A DNA stretch of 64,000 nucleotides, from NCBI GenBank assembly GCA_041397365.1, contig JAWKWT010000011.1:62001-126000 (forward strand), given 5' to 3'. The notes below the pieces were generated by a model, which did not search any database, was not told where the DNA came from, and saw nothing but the letters and a program-made list of their open reading frames with translations. Shown in pieces: positions 34,660-44,039 of this stretch. Both the position numbers and the translations under genes were made by a program. Source of the DNA: P52-10 sp041397365 (GTDB lineage: Bacteria > Pseudomonadota > Alphaproteobacteria > Rhizobiales > Xanthobacteraceae). The number at the start of each line of letters is the position of its first letter. The first letter of the stretch is position 1.

Positions 34660-36773
34660 TCAGACCTCGATCATCACGATCTCGGACAGCTTGCCGCCCT
34701 TGGCAGCGACCTGCTTCAACAGTTCGGACGGACGCCAGCGCGGGCCGAGTTCGTTGTGCCAGCGCACGATCTGCTCATAAATGTCCTTCGAGCCGATCGT
34801 GTCCGCCCAGAACATCAGGCCGCCGCGATAGCGCGGGAAGCCGAAGCCATAGAGCCACATGATGTCGACGTCGCTGGCGCGGCGGGCCTTCTTCTCCTCG
34901 AGAATCTTGCACGCCTCGTTCACCGACGCGAACAGGAGCCGGCGCAGGATTTCGTCCTCGGTGAAGCTGCGCTGCTTGATGCCGAGGCTGGACGTCACCT
35001 CCTTGATCGTCTGCGCGACGATCGGGTCCGGATGCGGCGTGCGGTCGCCCTTCTCGTAGCGATACCAGCCCGCGCCGGTCTTCTGACCGAACCGGCCCAT
35101 CTCGCAGAGCTTGTCGGCGATCGGGTTCTTGCGGAAGTTCGGGTCCTCCGCCGCCTTGCGCTTGCGCACGGCCCAGCCGATGTCGAGGCCGGCGAGATCG
35201 CCGACCGCGAACGGCCCCATCGGGTAACCGAAATCGGTCAGCACCTTGTCGACCTGCTCCGGCAATGCGCCGTCCTCAAGCAGGATGCTCGCTTCCGCCG
35301 TGAACGGACCACGGCTGCGGTTCGCGACGAAGCCGTCGGTATTGCCGGCCCAGGCGCTGACCTTGCCGATCTGCTTGCCAAGCTGCATCGTCGCCGCCAT
35401 CGTCTCCGGCGAACTCGGTACCCTCGACGACTTCCAAGAGCTTCATCACATTCGCCGGGCTGGAAGAAATGCGCGCCGGCGACGTCAGCCTTGCGCGTCA
35501 CATGCGCGCCGATCTTGTCGATGTCGATGGTCGAGGTGTTGGACAGAATGAGCGCGCCCGGCTTCATCACCGCGTCGAGCTTCTTGAACACCTCCTGCTT
35601 GACGCCAAGCTCCTCGAACACCGCCTCGATCACCACGTCGGCCTGGCCGATGTCGTTATAGTCGAGCACCGGCTCGATCAGCTTCAGCCGCTCGTCCATC
35701 TGCGCTTGCGTGATGCTGCCGCGCTTCACCGCGATCGCGTAATTGTCGGCGATGCGCTTCATGCCGCGGTCGAGCGCCTCCTTCGAGGCTTCGAGCACCT
35801 TCACCGGCACGCCGAAATCGGCGAAGCTCATGGCGATGCCGCCGCCCATCGTGCCGGCGCCGACCACGGCGCCAGTCTCGATCTTTTTCGGCTTCGCGCC
35901 CGCCGGCAGCGCCGGCAGCCGACCCGCCTGACGCTCGGCGAAGAAGGCGTAGCGCAGCCCCTTCGCCGCATCGGAATTTTCGAGCGGCGCGAACAGCTCG
36001 CGCTCGCGCACGATGCCCTGCTCGTAGGGAAGCGTCACCGCCGCCTCGACAGCATCAACGCAGGCGAACGGCGCCGGCTGCCCCTTGAACTTGCGCTCAA
36101 GGCTCTTGCGCATCTTGTCGAAAATGCCGGGGTCGTTCTTGTATTCGTCAAACTTGGTCGTCATCTGGCTGACGACCGGCATCGGCCGCTTGTCGGCGAT
36201 GCTCTTGGCGAACTTGATCGCCTCGGCGCGCAGGTCGGCCTTGTCGTCGACCAGCGCGTCGAGGATGCCGTAGCCCTTGGCCTCCTCGGCCGGAACGTGG
36301 CGGCCGGAGGTAATCATGTCGAGCGCGATCTTCGGACCGACGAGGCGCGGCAGCCGCTGCGTCCCCGCTTCGCCCGGCAGAATGCCGATCAGAACTTCAG
36401 GCAGGCCGACCTTCGTGGACTTCTTGGCGATGCGATAGTTGCAGGCCATCGCGGTTTCGAGCCCGCCGCCGAGCGCAAAGCCGTGGATCGCCGCGACGAT
36501 CGGCTTCTCGCTCTTCTCCAGCACGTCCACGGGACGCTCGCCGATGCCGAGGCGCTTTGCGCCCTTGCCGAACTGGCGAATGTCCGCGCCGGCGATGAAG
36601 CTGCGGCCGGCGCCGATCAGCACCATGGCCTTGACGTTCGGGTCCTTGTTGCCCCTGGCGACGCCCTCCAGAATGCCCTCGGGCACGCCCGGACTGAGCG
36701 CATTGACCGGGGGATTGTCGACCGTAATGACGCCAATTCCGTCTTCGACTTCAAACCTGACAAGCTCGCTCAC
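34660..36773 (-). pseudogene. FadB/FadJ-like enoyl-CoA hydratase/3-hydroxyacyl-CoA dehydrogenase, two frame breaks
   Basis: Combined frames encode a bifunctional beta-oxidation protein of about 700 residues. The N-terminal hydratase starts MSELVRFEVEDGIGVITVDN and has GAGRSFIAGADIRQF, HGFALGGGLETAMACNYRIA and GLPEVLIGILPGEAG (catalytic glutamates). The dehydrogenase has the NAD loop VVGAGTMGGGIAMSFADFG and, in the second frame, VGDLAGLDIGWAVRKRK and GQKTGAGWYRYEKGDR. An extra C at GAHFF(C)SPANVMKL near 35460 and a further shift near 35423 break the frame. Correcting both gives GAHFFSPANVMKLLEVVEGT then PSSPETMAATMQL. Both breaks fall at short C runs, which suggests sequencing indels. It probably performs the middle steps of the acyl-CoA pathway nearby. 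Confidence 0.85.
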
Positions 36774-36964
36774 GACGCTTCCTCACTCTGTTTGCACCGA
36801 TAGCCGGCGCGGCCATTTGGCGGCGACCTTGGCGGCGCGAGCCCGCCTGCGCAAGGGCGATTTTGGCGCATGGCCCTGAGACGGAGGAATGCCTTGTGTC
36901 CGCTTCGATGCGCGCTAGAGTCCCAGCACAAACCCTGTCGAAAATCCTGCTGGAGGAGGCGTCG

Positions 36965-37720
36965 TTGAACCGGACCGAGATCATGGCGGCCGCAGAGCTT
37001 TTCGCCGAGGCACGGCGAACCGGCGCCAAGCGCGCGCCCCTGCCCGCCGCATTGCAGCCGGCCTCGATCGACGACGGCCACGCGATTCAGGATGCGACGG
37101 TGACGCTGCTGGGCGAAACGATCGGCGGCTGGAAGACCGGCCTCGACAAGACCGGTGCGATGTCGCGCGCGCCGATTTTCAAGCGCTTCATCTACCAGAC
37201 GCCGGCAAGGATGACCGGCAGCGCCGCCCTGCTGCGCGGGATCGAGGCCGAGATCGCCTTCCGCTTCGTGCAGGACCTTCCCGCCCGCGACAGCGATTAT
37301 TCGCGTAGCGAGCTTGAGCAGGCGGTGGAAGCCTTCGCCGCCATCGAGCTTCTGGACTCGCGCTATGCGGAGAACGGTCCGCGCTCGACGCTGGAGAAAC
37401 TCGCCGACTGCATCGTCCAGGGCGGGATCGTGTGTGGTCCTGCGCGCGCGGACTGGCGCGGCATCGATTTTTCCAAACTCGGCGTGGTTCTCACCGTCGA
37501 CGGCAAGGAGATCGCGCGGAACACCGGATCGCATCCGACCGGCGATCCGATCGCACCGCTGCTGGCGCTCGTCAACACGCTCCGCACGACCGGCGGCGTC
37601 AAAGCCGGCCAGATCGTGACCACCGGAACCTGGACCGGCGTGAATTTCGTCGGGACCGACAGCCTTGCAGTCGCCGAGTTCGACGGCTTCGCGCCGGTAT
37701 CGGTTCAATACGCCTCCTGA
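36965..37720 (+). CDS. 2-keto-4-pentenoate hydratase/fumarylacetoacetase-family protein
   Basis: The 251-residue product belongs to the FAH superfamily, hydratase branch (MhpD/DmpE-like). It contains AAELFAEARRTGAKRAPLPA, IGGWKTGLDKTGAMSRAPIF, LLRGIEAEIAFRFVQDLPAR (the metal-binding E-x-E pattern), GDPIAPLLALVNTLRTTGG and GQIVTTGTWTGVNFVGTDS. The likely reaction is hydration of a 2-hydroxydienoate or decarboxylation of a related oxo-acid. The long frame starts at 36863, but the TTG at 36965 follows GGAGGAGG at good spacing and begins the conserved part, so I prefer it. It is divergent from the FadB-like gene. Confidence 0.75.
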   Translation: MNRTEIMAAAELFAEARRTGAKRAPLPAALQPASIDDGHAIQDATVTLLGETIGGWKTGLDKTGAMSRAPIFKRFIYQTPARMTGSAALLRGIEAEIAFRFVQDLPARDSDYSRSELEQAVEAFAAIELLDSRYAENGPRSTLEKLADCIVQGGIVCGPARADWRGIDFSKLGVVLTVDGKEIARNTGSHPTGDPIAPLLALVNTLRTTGGVKAGQIVTTGTWTGVNFVGTDSLAVAEFDGFAPVSVQYAS

Positions 37721-37995
37721 CGCCGGAACATTGTCGAAGGCTGGCGGCCACGGTCGCGTCATCGTCACAATCTGCCTGATTTTAGGACAGGATGACGCGC
37801 CCGTCCGGTTTGCGCCGGGTGCGATGAACCTTATATTGAACGCTGACGACAGACGGGTGCATCGCAAGAGACCATAAGACGGCCGCTTTTTCTTAAAAGT
37901 TTCCGGGCCACGTAAGCGGCGGCCGGGACGGACACGAAACTTTGGACGCCCTGGCGCGTATGCCAGTTGGAACGACAACACGACGGTATTGAAAC

Positions 37996-38490
37996 ATGAC
38001 ACTTCTCGCTGATTCTTCCCGACAGCTCATTGCAGGCATGGTCGCGGCAGCCGCACTGCTGCTGGCCTCGCCGGGCCATGCGCAGACCGGACCGTTCTCG
38101 GCGCTGGGCGGCAACTGGACGGGAACCGGCAAAATTCTCATCAAGGACGGCGGGAGCGAACGCATCCGCTGCCGGGCCACCTACACCGTCGCGTCGGCCG
38201 GCTCCGGCCTCACCCAGGCGCTGCGTTGCGCCAGCGACAGTTACCGCTTCGATCTGAACACCAACGTCACCGCATCGGGCAGCTCGATCTCGGGAATCTG
38301 GAGCGAGATAAGCCGCAACATCAACGGCACGATCGGCGGCCGGCTCTCCGGCGGCGACATCGATGCGCTGGTGGAAGCCAACGGCTTCGCGGCGACGCTG
38401 GAGATGCAGACGCGCGGCAACAAGCAGACCATCGCGATCCGCTCGAAGAATACCGATCTGCGCGGCGTCGACATCACGCTGTCGCGCTGA
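37996..38490 (+). CDS. Secreted protein of unknown function
   Basis: The 164-residue product has a signal peptide (LIAGMVAAAALLLASPGHAQ, cleavage after GHA) and a mature domain of about 135 residues rich in Ser, Thr and Gly with beta-strand patterning (WTGTGKILIKDGGSERIRC, ATLEMQTRGNKQTIAIRS). Two cysteines, in RCRATY and LRCAS, could form a disulfide in the periplasm. Similar small periplasmic proteins are common in Nitrobacteraceae but are uncharacterised. It has its own terminator and stands alone. The gap of 275 bp before it holds no recognisable gene. Confidence 0.7.
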   Translation: MTLLADSSRQLIAGMVAAAALLLASPGHAQTGPFSALGGNWTGTGKILIKDGGSERIRCRATYTVASAGSGLTQALRCASDSYRFDLNTNVTASGSSISGIWSEISRNINGTIGGRLSGGDIDALVEANGFAATLEMQTRGNKQTIAIRSKNTDLRGVDITLSR

Positions 38491-38510
38491 ATATTTTTCA
38501 CATCCATGTA

Positions 38511-38546
38511 AAAAGGGCTTCGCCTGATCGGGTGAAGCCCTTTTTT
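38511..38546 (+). terminator. Rho-independent terminator of the secreted protein gene
   Basis: AAAAGGGCTTCGCC pairs with GGTGAAGCCCTTTT (one G-T wobble) around a six-base loop, followed by TTTTTT. It lies about 20 bp after the stop codon. Confidence 0.92.
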
Positions 38547-38566
38547 CGTTCGAACGATATCTTCTA

Positions 38567-38597
38567 GAGACTGATCCAACTGCGTTGAATCAGTCTC
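38567..38597. repeat. 14-bp inverted repeat
   Basis: GAGACTGATCCAAC and GTTGAATCAGTCTC pair with one mismatch around TGC. It lies between the terminator and the palindromic repeat that ends the RND exporter gene and may help block read-through from either side. Confidence 0.6.
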
Positions 38598-38616
38598 GCC
38601 GCCTATCTTTTTGTTT

Positions 38617-38685
38617 GAGCATGATCCTTTCCGACCCGAAGGGCCGCGAAGCGCAAACCGGTTCCCACTTTTCGGGATCATGCTC
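38617..38685 (+). repeat. Rhizobiales-type palindromic repeat, copy 2
   Basis: GAGCATGATCC at the left and GGATCATGCTC at the right are perfect inverted ends, with GCGCAAACCGGTTCCC inside. This family is abundant in Bradyrhizobium and Rhodopseudomonas intergenic regions (from memory). Its right edge touches the TAG stop of the RND exporter gene, just as the other copy supplies the stop of the CoA-transferase gene. Confidence 0.8.
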
Positions 38686-41087
38686 TAGATCGCCGCTTTG
38701 GGCTTGCCCTGCCGCTGCCGGATTTTCTCGGCGATGCCGAGCAGAAACGTCGCGGTCGGCCGCAGGATGAACAGGTCCGCGATCAGTGCTGCCACCATCG
38801 AGAACGCGCTGAGCCAGCCGAACAGCCGCAGCGACGGCAAGTCCGAAAACACCGTCACGACCAGCCCGCAGGCGAGCACCACCGTCGTCAGTATCAGCGC
38901 CGGGCCGACCAGAACGGTGGCCTTTTCGACCGCGGCCTCGGCGGTCGTGTCTGGCGTGTTCTCCAGTCGCAGCCGATTCAGGAAGTGAATGGTCGCGCTC
39001 AGGCCCAGCCCGAATGAGACGATCAGCGCCACGACACTGGCGAATTGCAGCCCCTCGCCGATCGCCCACAGCACGGTGCCCGACAGCACCACCGGGAAAA
39101 TGCCGGGCAGAATGCTGACCAGCATGACGACGAAGGAGCGGAACGCCAGCCCGATGAAGGCCGCGACCAGCAGGAATTCGACCGTCAGCGCCGCGTTCAG
39201 CTTGCCGATCATGTCGGCGCTGTTGCGCGCGGCGATCGCCGACAGGCCGGTCACGGCGATCTCGTAGCCCGGATGCTGCTTGCGCACGTCCGCAAGCGCC
39301 GCGTCGAGCTTTTCGACCACCGGCAGGATGTCGCTCGAATCGAGGTCGGGGACACGACCGGAGACGAGCACGGCGTCGAGCTTCTCGGCGACGAAGCGGC
39401 GGACCAGATAGGTCGGCAGCATTTCGATATATTGCTTCAGCGTGCCGACATCGTCGCGGCCGACCTTCTCGGCGAGCCAGCGGCGCAGCGTTTCGACCGA
39501 CCAGACATTGCCGACGCCGGCCGTCTTCTCGATGATCGCATGCACCTCGGCGATGGTCCGCAACGCCTCCGGCGCATAGAGGTCGGTGCCTTTCGGAAAT
39601 TCGATCAGCACGTCGATCGGATTTGCGCCGGTCAGCTTGGCGTCGAGCCGGCTGCTCGCCTCCACCGCCTGCTTCTTGTCCGGCACCTGATCGGCCAGCC
39701 GGTAGCGCGGCTCCAGATTGACATAGACCAGCATCAGGGCCGTCACGACGACCATGCCGGCCAGACTCCAGAGCGCGGGGTGGCGCGTCATCCGCACGGC
39801 GATCCAGGCGCAGAAGCTGCGCAAGGCGTTCACGCCCCAGTCGGCGGCCTTGATCTTCTCGGCGAACACCTGCTCCTTGCGCACCAGCAGCACGCCGAAC
39901 AGCGGCACCAGCGACAGCACCGCCACCAGCGCGATCACCGTCGCCGTCAATCCGGCCTCGCCGAAGGCACGGATGAGATCGGAGTTCGAGAACATCAGCG
40001 CGACGAAGGACAGCCCGGCGGTGCAATGCGTCAGCACGCAGGCGGGTCCGACGACCAGCACGGCGTTGCGGAAGGCGCTGACCTTGTCCTCGCCGGCGAT
40101 CAGCCGGTCGCGCGCGGCGAAGGTGAGCTGCATCGAGTCGGAGAAGGAGATAACCATGATGAGCGGCGTCATCACGTTCAGGAACATGTTCAGGCTGAAA
40201 TTGAACCAGCCCAGCGTGCCCAGCGAAAGCAGGATGGCGAGGATCGGCGGAAACGCCGCGATCACCATGAAGGAGACGCGACGGAAGAAGACGATCGCGA
40301 TCAGGCAACCGGCCAGAACGCCTGCGACATTGTAGATGACCCCGTCCCGCGCAACCGCGTTACGGATTTCGAGCTGCATGATCGGCACGCCGGAGAGCTG
40401 GCCGACCAGATCGGTGCCCTGCACGGTTTTGGCCAGCAGCTCGCGAATCTCGCCGACGACGGTGCCGAGCTTGCTGGAGGAGACGACCGCCGGATCGAGC
40501 GCAAGGACCGCCAGCGCCAGCGTACCGTCATCCGACAGCAATTTGCCGCGCAGGATTTCGTTGCTGCGGACCGTCTTGATGAATCCGTCATAGGCCGCGC
40601 CCTCGGGCGGCAGTTCCTCGGGGAACAGCGCCGCCGGGAGCTTGCCCGGTTCGGGTGGCTGCCGGGCCGAGAACAGCGAAATGATGCCGCGCGTGCCGTC
40701 GACGAGCTGGAGGTCGGTGACGAGGTCGCGCATTTTCTCCAGAGAGTCGCGCGACAGCAGCGATTTGCCCTCGATCACCACCAGAACGTCGAATTCGGTG
40801 GCTGGAAAGCGCTTCGTCACCTCCTCATATTGGCGGAATTCCTTGGTGTCGGAGCGAAAGAGCTGGCTCAGCGAATCGTCGATCTTGATCCGCTCCAGCC
40901 CGAAGCCGGCCAGCACGCACAGAAGCGCCAGCACCACCATCGAAAAGATCGGCGTCCGCATGGCGAAGAGGCCGAGGCGTTCCGCGCCGAAGGCAATGCT
41001 GAGCGGCGCACGGGGTTTCGGAGCGGGGCCCGTCGTCTTCGAGGTCTGATCCAGCATTCCCGATCCGCTTTTCGAATGTCCGTCCAA
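38685..41087 (-). CDS. MMPL/RND-family exporter, candidate hopanoid transporter (HpnN-like)
   Basis: The 800-residue protein has the RND/MMPL two-repeat plan. Each repeat has one membrane helix, a large periplasmic loop and a five-helix bundle (first repeat: FSMVVLALLCVLAGFGLERI, then VAGVLAGCLIAIVFFRRVS and FPPILAILLSLGTLGWFNF; second repeat: LWSLAGMVVVTALMLVYVN, then LPGIFPVVLSGTVLWAIGE). A proline-rich cytoplasmic start precedes helix 1. It is upstream of no other gene on its strand but follows HpnP by 150 bp, so both may be transcribed together. HpnN is an RND transporter moving hopanoids to the outer membrane; assignment here rests on context and family, not on specific residues. Confidence 0.7.
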   Translation of the reverse strand: MDGHSKSGSGMLDQTSKTTGPAPKPRAPLSIAFGAERLGLFAMRTPIFSMVVLALLCVLAGFGLERIKIDDSLSQLFRSDTKEFRQYEEVTKRFPATEFDVLVVIEGKSLLSRDSLEKMRDLVTDLQLVDGTRGIISLFSARQPPEPGKLPAALFPEELPPEGAAYDGFIKTVRSNEILRGKLLSDDGTLALAVLALDPAVVSSSKLGTVVGEIRELLAKTVQGTDLVGQLSGVPIMQLEIRNAVARDGVIYNVAGVLAGCLIAIVFFRRVSFMVIAAFPPILAILLSLGTLGWFNFSLNMFLNVMTPLIMVISFSDSMQLTFAARDRLIAGEDKVSAFRNAVLVVGPACVLTHCTAGLSFVALMFSNSDLIRAFGEAGLTATVIALVAVLSLVPLFGVLLVRKEQVFAEKIKAADWGVNALRSFCAWIAVRMTRHPALWSLAGMVVVTALMLVYVNLEPRYRLADQVPDKKQAVEASSRLDAKLTGANPIDVLIEFPKGTDLYAPEALRTIAEVHAIIEKTAGVGNVWSVETLRRWLAEKVGRDDVGTLKQYIEMLPTYLVRRFVAEKLDAVLVSGRVPDLDSSDILPVVEKLDAALADVRKQHPGYEIAVTGLSAIAARNSADMIGKLNAALTVEFLLVAAFIGLAFRSFVVMLVSILPGIFPVVLSGTVLWAIGEGLQFASVVALIVSFGLGLSATIHFLNRLRLENTPDTTAEAAVEKATVLVGPALILTTVVLACGLVVTVFSDLPSLRLFGWLSAFSMVAALIADLFILRPTATFLLGIAEKIRQRQGKPKAAI

Positions 41088-41237
41088 GTCAACGATGTGA
41101 GAATCGGATCACTAGCATGTTTTGGGGAACACTTCAGACGCGGCGGCGCCGCGCATGCCCGCCGGGCCGGAAAGCAGGCATTTTTGCGGCAAGCACCCCC
41201 ACCGGGCGGGGATTGAACCGCAACCCGCGATCGCAGG

Positions 41238-42824
41238 CTATTCTGCCGCAACCGCCGCTTCGCGCAGCCTCGCCGAGTAATGCGACGCGTTCTGCTGCCC
41301 GACCGACGCCGCCCGCGAGAACATGATGAGGTGATGGGACACCAGCGCCACCGCGATTACGCTTTCGATATCGCCGCGGACGAGGCGCGGCAGCGCGAAA
41401 TTCCAGAACACCCGCTTGTAGTCGCCGCGCATGCCGATCTTCCAGAGGATCTTGCCGAGCATGGTCAGGCCGCGCCTGATGTCGCTCGCTGCCACCTTGC
41501 GCTCGGATGACGCGATCTGCCGCCGGTTCGGGAAGGTGTGCTCGACCTGATGCTGGAAGCGCCGGTAGAGTTTTGACGGCTCATAGGCGCTCTGCATGCA
41601 TTTGCGCCAGCTCGTCACCACATGCTCGTAAGGCAGCCGGAATTTGACGTTGGAATCGAGGTCCTCGTCCTCGATCAGCCGCCCCTCGCGCTTCAGCCGG
41701 TCCCACAGCGGCGTTTTCGGAAGCGCCTGCAACAGATTGATCGTCAGCAACGGAATCTGCGATTCCTCGATGAAATGCATCAGGTGCTTGCCGGTCTCCG
41801 GCGTGTCGGTGTCGAGGCCGAGAATGATCCCGGACACCACTTCGATACCGAAACCGTTCAGCGTCTCGATCGCCTCCATGATCGGGACCATCATGTTGTG
41901 GTCCTTGGAAATGGCTTTCAGCGCCGTCGGGTCGGGCGTCTCGATCCCGCAGAAGATCGTCGCGAAATAGGCGTCGCGCATCAACGTCAAGATTTCCGGG
42001 CGCTTGGCGATGTTCAGCGTCGCCTCGCAGGACAGGCGGAGGCGAAAGCCCGTCCGCTCCTGCCATTTGACCAGATGCGGCAGCAGTTCGAGCGCCGCCT
42101 TCCTGTTGCCGATGAAATTGTCGTCGACAAAATAGACCGAGCCGGAAATCCCGCATTCCAGCAGCTTGTCGAGTTCGGCAATCACCTGCTCTGGCGTCTT
42201 CAGCCGCGGATTGCGGCCGTAAAGCCCCGGAATGTCGCAGAATTCACACTGATACGGGCAACCGCTCGAATACTGGATGCTGCCCAGGAAATAACGGCCG
42301 ATATCGGCAAGCTCATAGGCCGGCACCGGAAACTTCGCCATGTCCAGGCGGTCTTTGGTCTTCAGCACCACCTGCTGCTCTGGACGCGAGGTGTCGCGCG
42401 CGAGGGTGGCGATCAGTTCGTCGGTCGCGTCGCCGAGTTCGCCGACATGGAGGTAATCGAAGGACGGATAATAATCCGGGCAGGCGCTGACCGACGGGCC
42501 GCCGATCGCCACGGGCCGGTCGAACGCATGCGCGCGGCGGCAGATGTCGTTCATTTGCTGGCGCTGGATATGCATGCCGCTGACGAACACCGCGTCCGCC
42601 CATTCGAAGTCGGCATCCGTCGCCGATTGCATGTTTTCGTCGATGAAGCGAACCTGCCAGTCGGCCGGCAGGTAGGCCGCGATCAGCAGCAGCCCTTGCG
42701 GCGGCATGAAGGCCCGCACGCCGTCCGTCAGGGGGTACGCATGCTCGAAAGTCCCGAACGATGACGTATAACGAGGAAACACACAAAGGATACGACGCTG
42801 GCCGAACCTGCCTTCACCTCTCAT
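41238..42824 (-). CDS. hpnP: B12-binding radical SAM protein, hopanoid C-2 methylase (HpnP)
   Basis: The 528-residue enzyme has an N-terminal cobalamin-binding domain (RRILCVFPRYTSSFGTFEHA, RFIDENMQSATDADFEWADA) and a radical SAM domain with the cluster motif C189-PYQ-C193-EF-C196, then NPRLKTPEQVIAELDKLLEC and GIETPDPTALKAISKDHNM. From memory these segments match HpnP of Rhodopseudomonas closely. HpnP adds a methyl group at C-2 of hopanoids, the source of 2-methylhopane biomarkers, using AdoMet and methylcobalamin at the membrane. The start at 42824 follows AAGGATATCTG; the further frame to 42920 is probably not translated. The RND exporter gene is next downstream. Confidence 0.85.
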   Translation of the reverse strand: MRGEGRFGQRRILCVFPRYTSSFGTFEHAYPLTDGVRAFMPPQGLLLIAAYLPADWQVRFIDENMQSATDADFEWADAVFVSGMHIQRQQMNDICRRAHAFDRPVAIGGPSVSACPDYYPSFDYLHVGELGDATDELIATLARDTSRPEQQVVLKTKDRLDMAKFPVPAYELADIGRYFLGSIQYSSGCPYQCEFCDIPGLYGRNPRLKTPEQVIAELDKLLECGISGSVYFVDDNFIGNRKAALELLPHLVKWQERTGFRLRLSCEATLNIAKRPEILTLMRDAYFATIFCGIETPDPTALKAISKDHNMMVPIMEAIETLNGFGIEVVSGIILGLDTDTPETGKHLMHFIEESQIPLLTINLLQALPKTPLWDRLKREGRLIEDEDLDSNVKFRLPYEHVVTSWRKCMQSAYEPSKLYRRFQHQVEHTFPNRRQIASSERKVAASDIRRGLTMLGKILWKIGMRGDYKRVFWNFALPRLVRGDIESVIAVALVSHHLIMFSRAASVGQQNASHYSARLREAAVAAE

Positions 42825-43039
42825 CAGATATCCTTTTCCGTCCCCTAACGGTGGGTCCTGCCCAAAACCGAACGGAGCAAGCGGGGCCTGCCTCCGGGGT
42901 GGCAAGTCCTCGCCGGCCATTTGGTCCCATCGGCAAATGTGGTGACAGAAAAAGGCGAAAAATCGGAGGACCTCGCAAAGTTCTGCGTCGGATCATTATT
43001 CCGGCGGTCAGGGACGCGGTCGCCGGCACTGGTATGCGG

Positions 43040-43429
43040 TTACTGCGTCTTCTTTTTTCCGCTTGAATCGAACTGCTGGAGATAGGCGATGATGTCGTCG
43101 ATCTGCTGCGGCCGCTTCAGCCCCGCATAGACCATCTTGGTTCCGGGAATTTTTCCGCGCGGGTCCATGATGTATTCGCGGAACGTCGCAGCGTCCCATG
43201 TGATGCCGGAATTCTTGTTCGCCGGAGAATAGTTGTAGCCTTCGGACGTGCCTGCCTTGCGGCCGAACAGACCGTTGAGCACCGGGCCGACCATGTTGCG
43301 CGCGCCTTCTCCGACCTGATGGCAGGCGCGGCACTGCGCGAAGACCTTTTCGCCGGCCTCCGCGCTCTGCGCCCGCGCATGCGACGTCACCGCAAGCAAC
43401 GCGGCCAGCGCCGCCAAAATCATTCGCAT
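43040..43429 (-). CDS. Class I cytochrome c (cytochrome c2/c550 type)
   Basis: The approximately 129-residue protein has a signal peptide (MRMILAALAALLAVTSHARA) and one haem-binding motif, CRACH, after GEKVFAQ. The axial methionine lies in IPGTKMVYAGLKRP, and the C-terminal helix PQQIDDIIAYLQQF completes the fold. It is a soluble periplasmic electron carrier between respiratory or photosynthetic complexes. The start at 43429 follows AAGGA; an in-frame ATG at 43447 is also possible. It is divergent from the thioesterase gene. Confidence 0.9.
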   Translation of the reverse strand: MRMILAALAALLAVTSHARAQSAEAGEKVFAQCRACHQVGEGARNMVGPVLNGLFGRKAGTSEGYNYSPANKNSGITWDAATFREYIMDPRGKIPGTKMVYAGLKRPQQIDDIIAYLQQFDSSGKKKTQ

Positions 43430-43513
43430 TCCCAAATTCCTTCGCATTCCGTTGTCTCATGACATGCCGCGAGACTATGCTGCGCAAAACACGTATTCAA
43501 GGTGAGGCCCGTC

Positions 43514-43912
43514 ATGACGCCGCTCGAGAGGATCAACAGCTTTCCCCTGCCCTTCGCAGCATTGATGGGAATCAGATTCGTCAGCGCCGAACCGGATCGC
43601 GTGGTCGCCTCGCTCGAGATCCGCGAGGACCTTTGCACGGTCGGCCATTCCATCCATGGCGGCGCGCTGATGGCCTTCGCCGATACGGTCGGCGCTGCTG
43701 CGACGGTCATCAATCTGCCCGCGGACGCGAAAGGCACGACCACCATCGAAAGCAAGACCAATTTTCTTGGCGGCGCGCTCGCCGGCACCACGCTCACCGC
43801 CACCGCGACGCCGGTGCATCGCGGCCGCCGCACGCAGGTCTGGCAGACCCGCATCGAAACCGCCGACATGAAACTGGTTGCGCTCGTCGTTCAGACGCAG
43901 ATGGTATTGTAG
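43514..43912 (+). CDS. PaaI-type hot-dog thioesterase
   Basis: The 132-residue protein starts MTPLERINSFPLPFAALMGI and has the hot-dog signature VGHSIHGGALMAFADTVGA with HGG at the catalytic helix, then TTTIESKTNFLGGAL. This matches the PaaI/YbgC-like acyl-CoA thioesterases (PF03061), which hydrolyse acyl-CoA esters to recycle CoA. It lies upstream of a class III aminotransferase gene on the same strand but separated by about 130 bp. The substrate chain is unknown. Confidence 0.8.
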   Translation: MTPLERINSFPLPFAALMGIRFVSAEPDRVVASLEIREDLCTVGHSIHGGALMAFADTVGAAATVINLPADAKGTTTIESKTNFLGGALAGTTLTATATPVHRGRRTQVWQTRIETADMKLVALVVQTQMVL

Positions 43913-44039
43913 GCCGCCGCGAACACGCGAAGATGACATATGGTTGCAGCGCCGCATCAAGCTGCGACCTCAGGCACGTTGACGCGCCCTGCCCAAAGGG
44001 CGATGATTTATGGCTTTCGGACAATCAGGAACGGCAAAA

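Noticed and set aside
39045..41216. 723-codon plus-strand frame opposite the RND exporter
   Set aside because: It is Gln/His/Arg-rich and without motifs, antisense to a clear 800-residue membrane protein.
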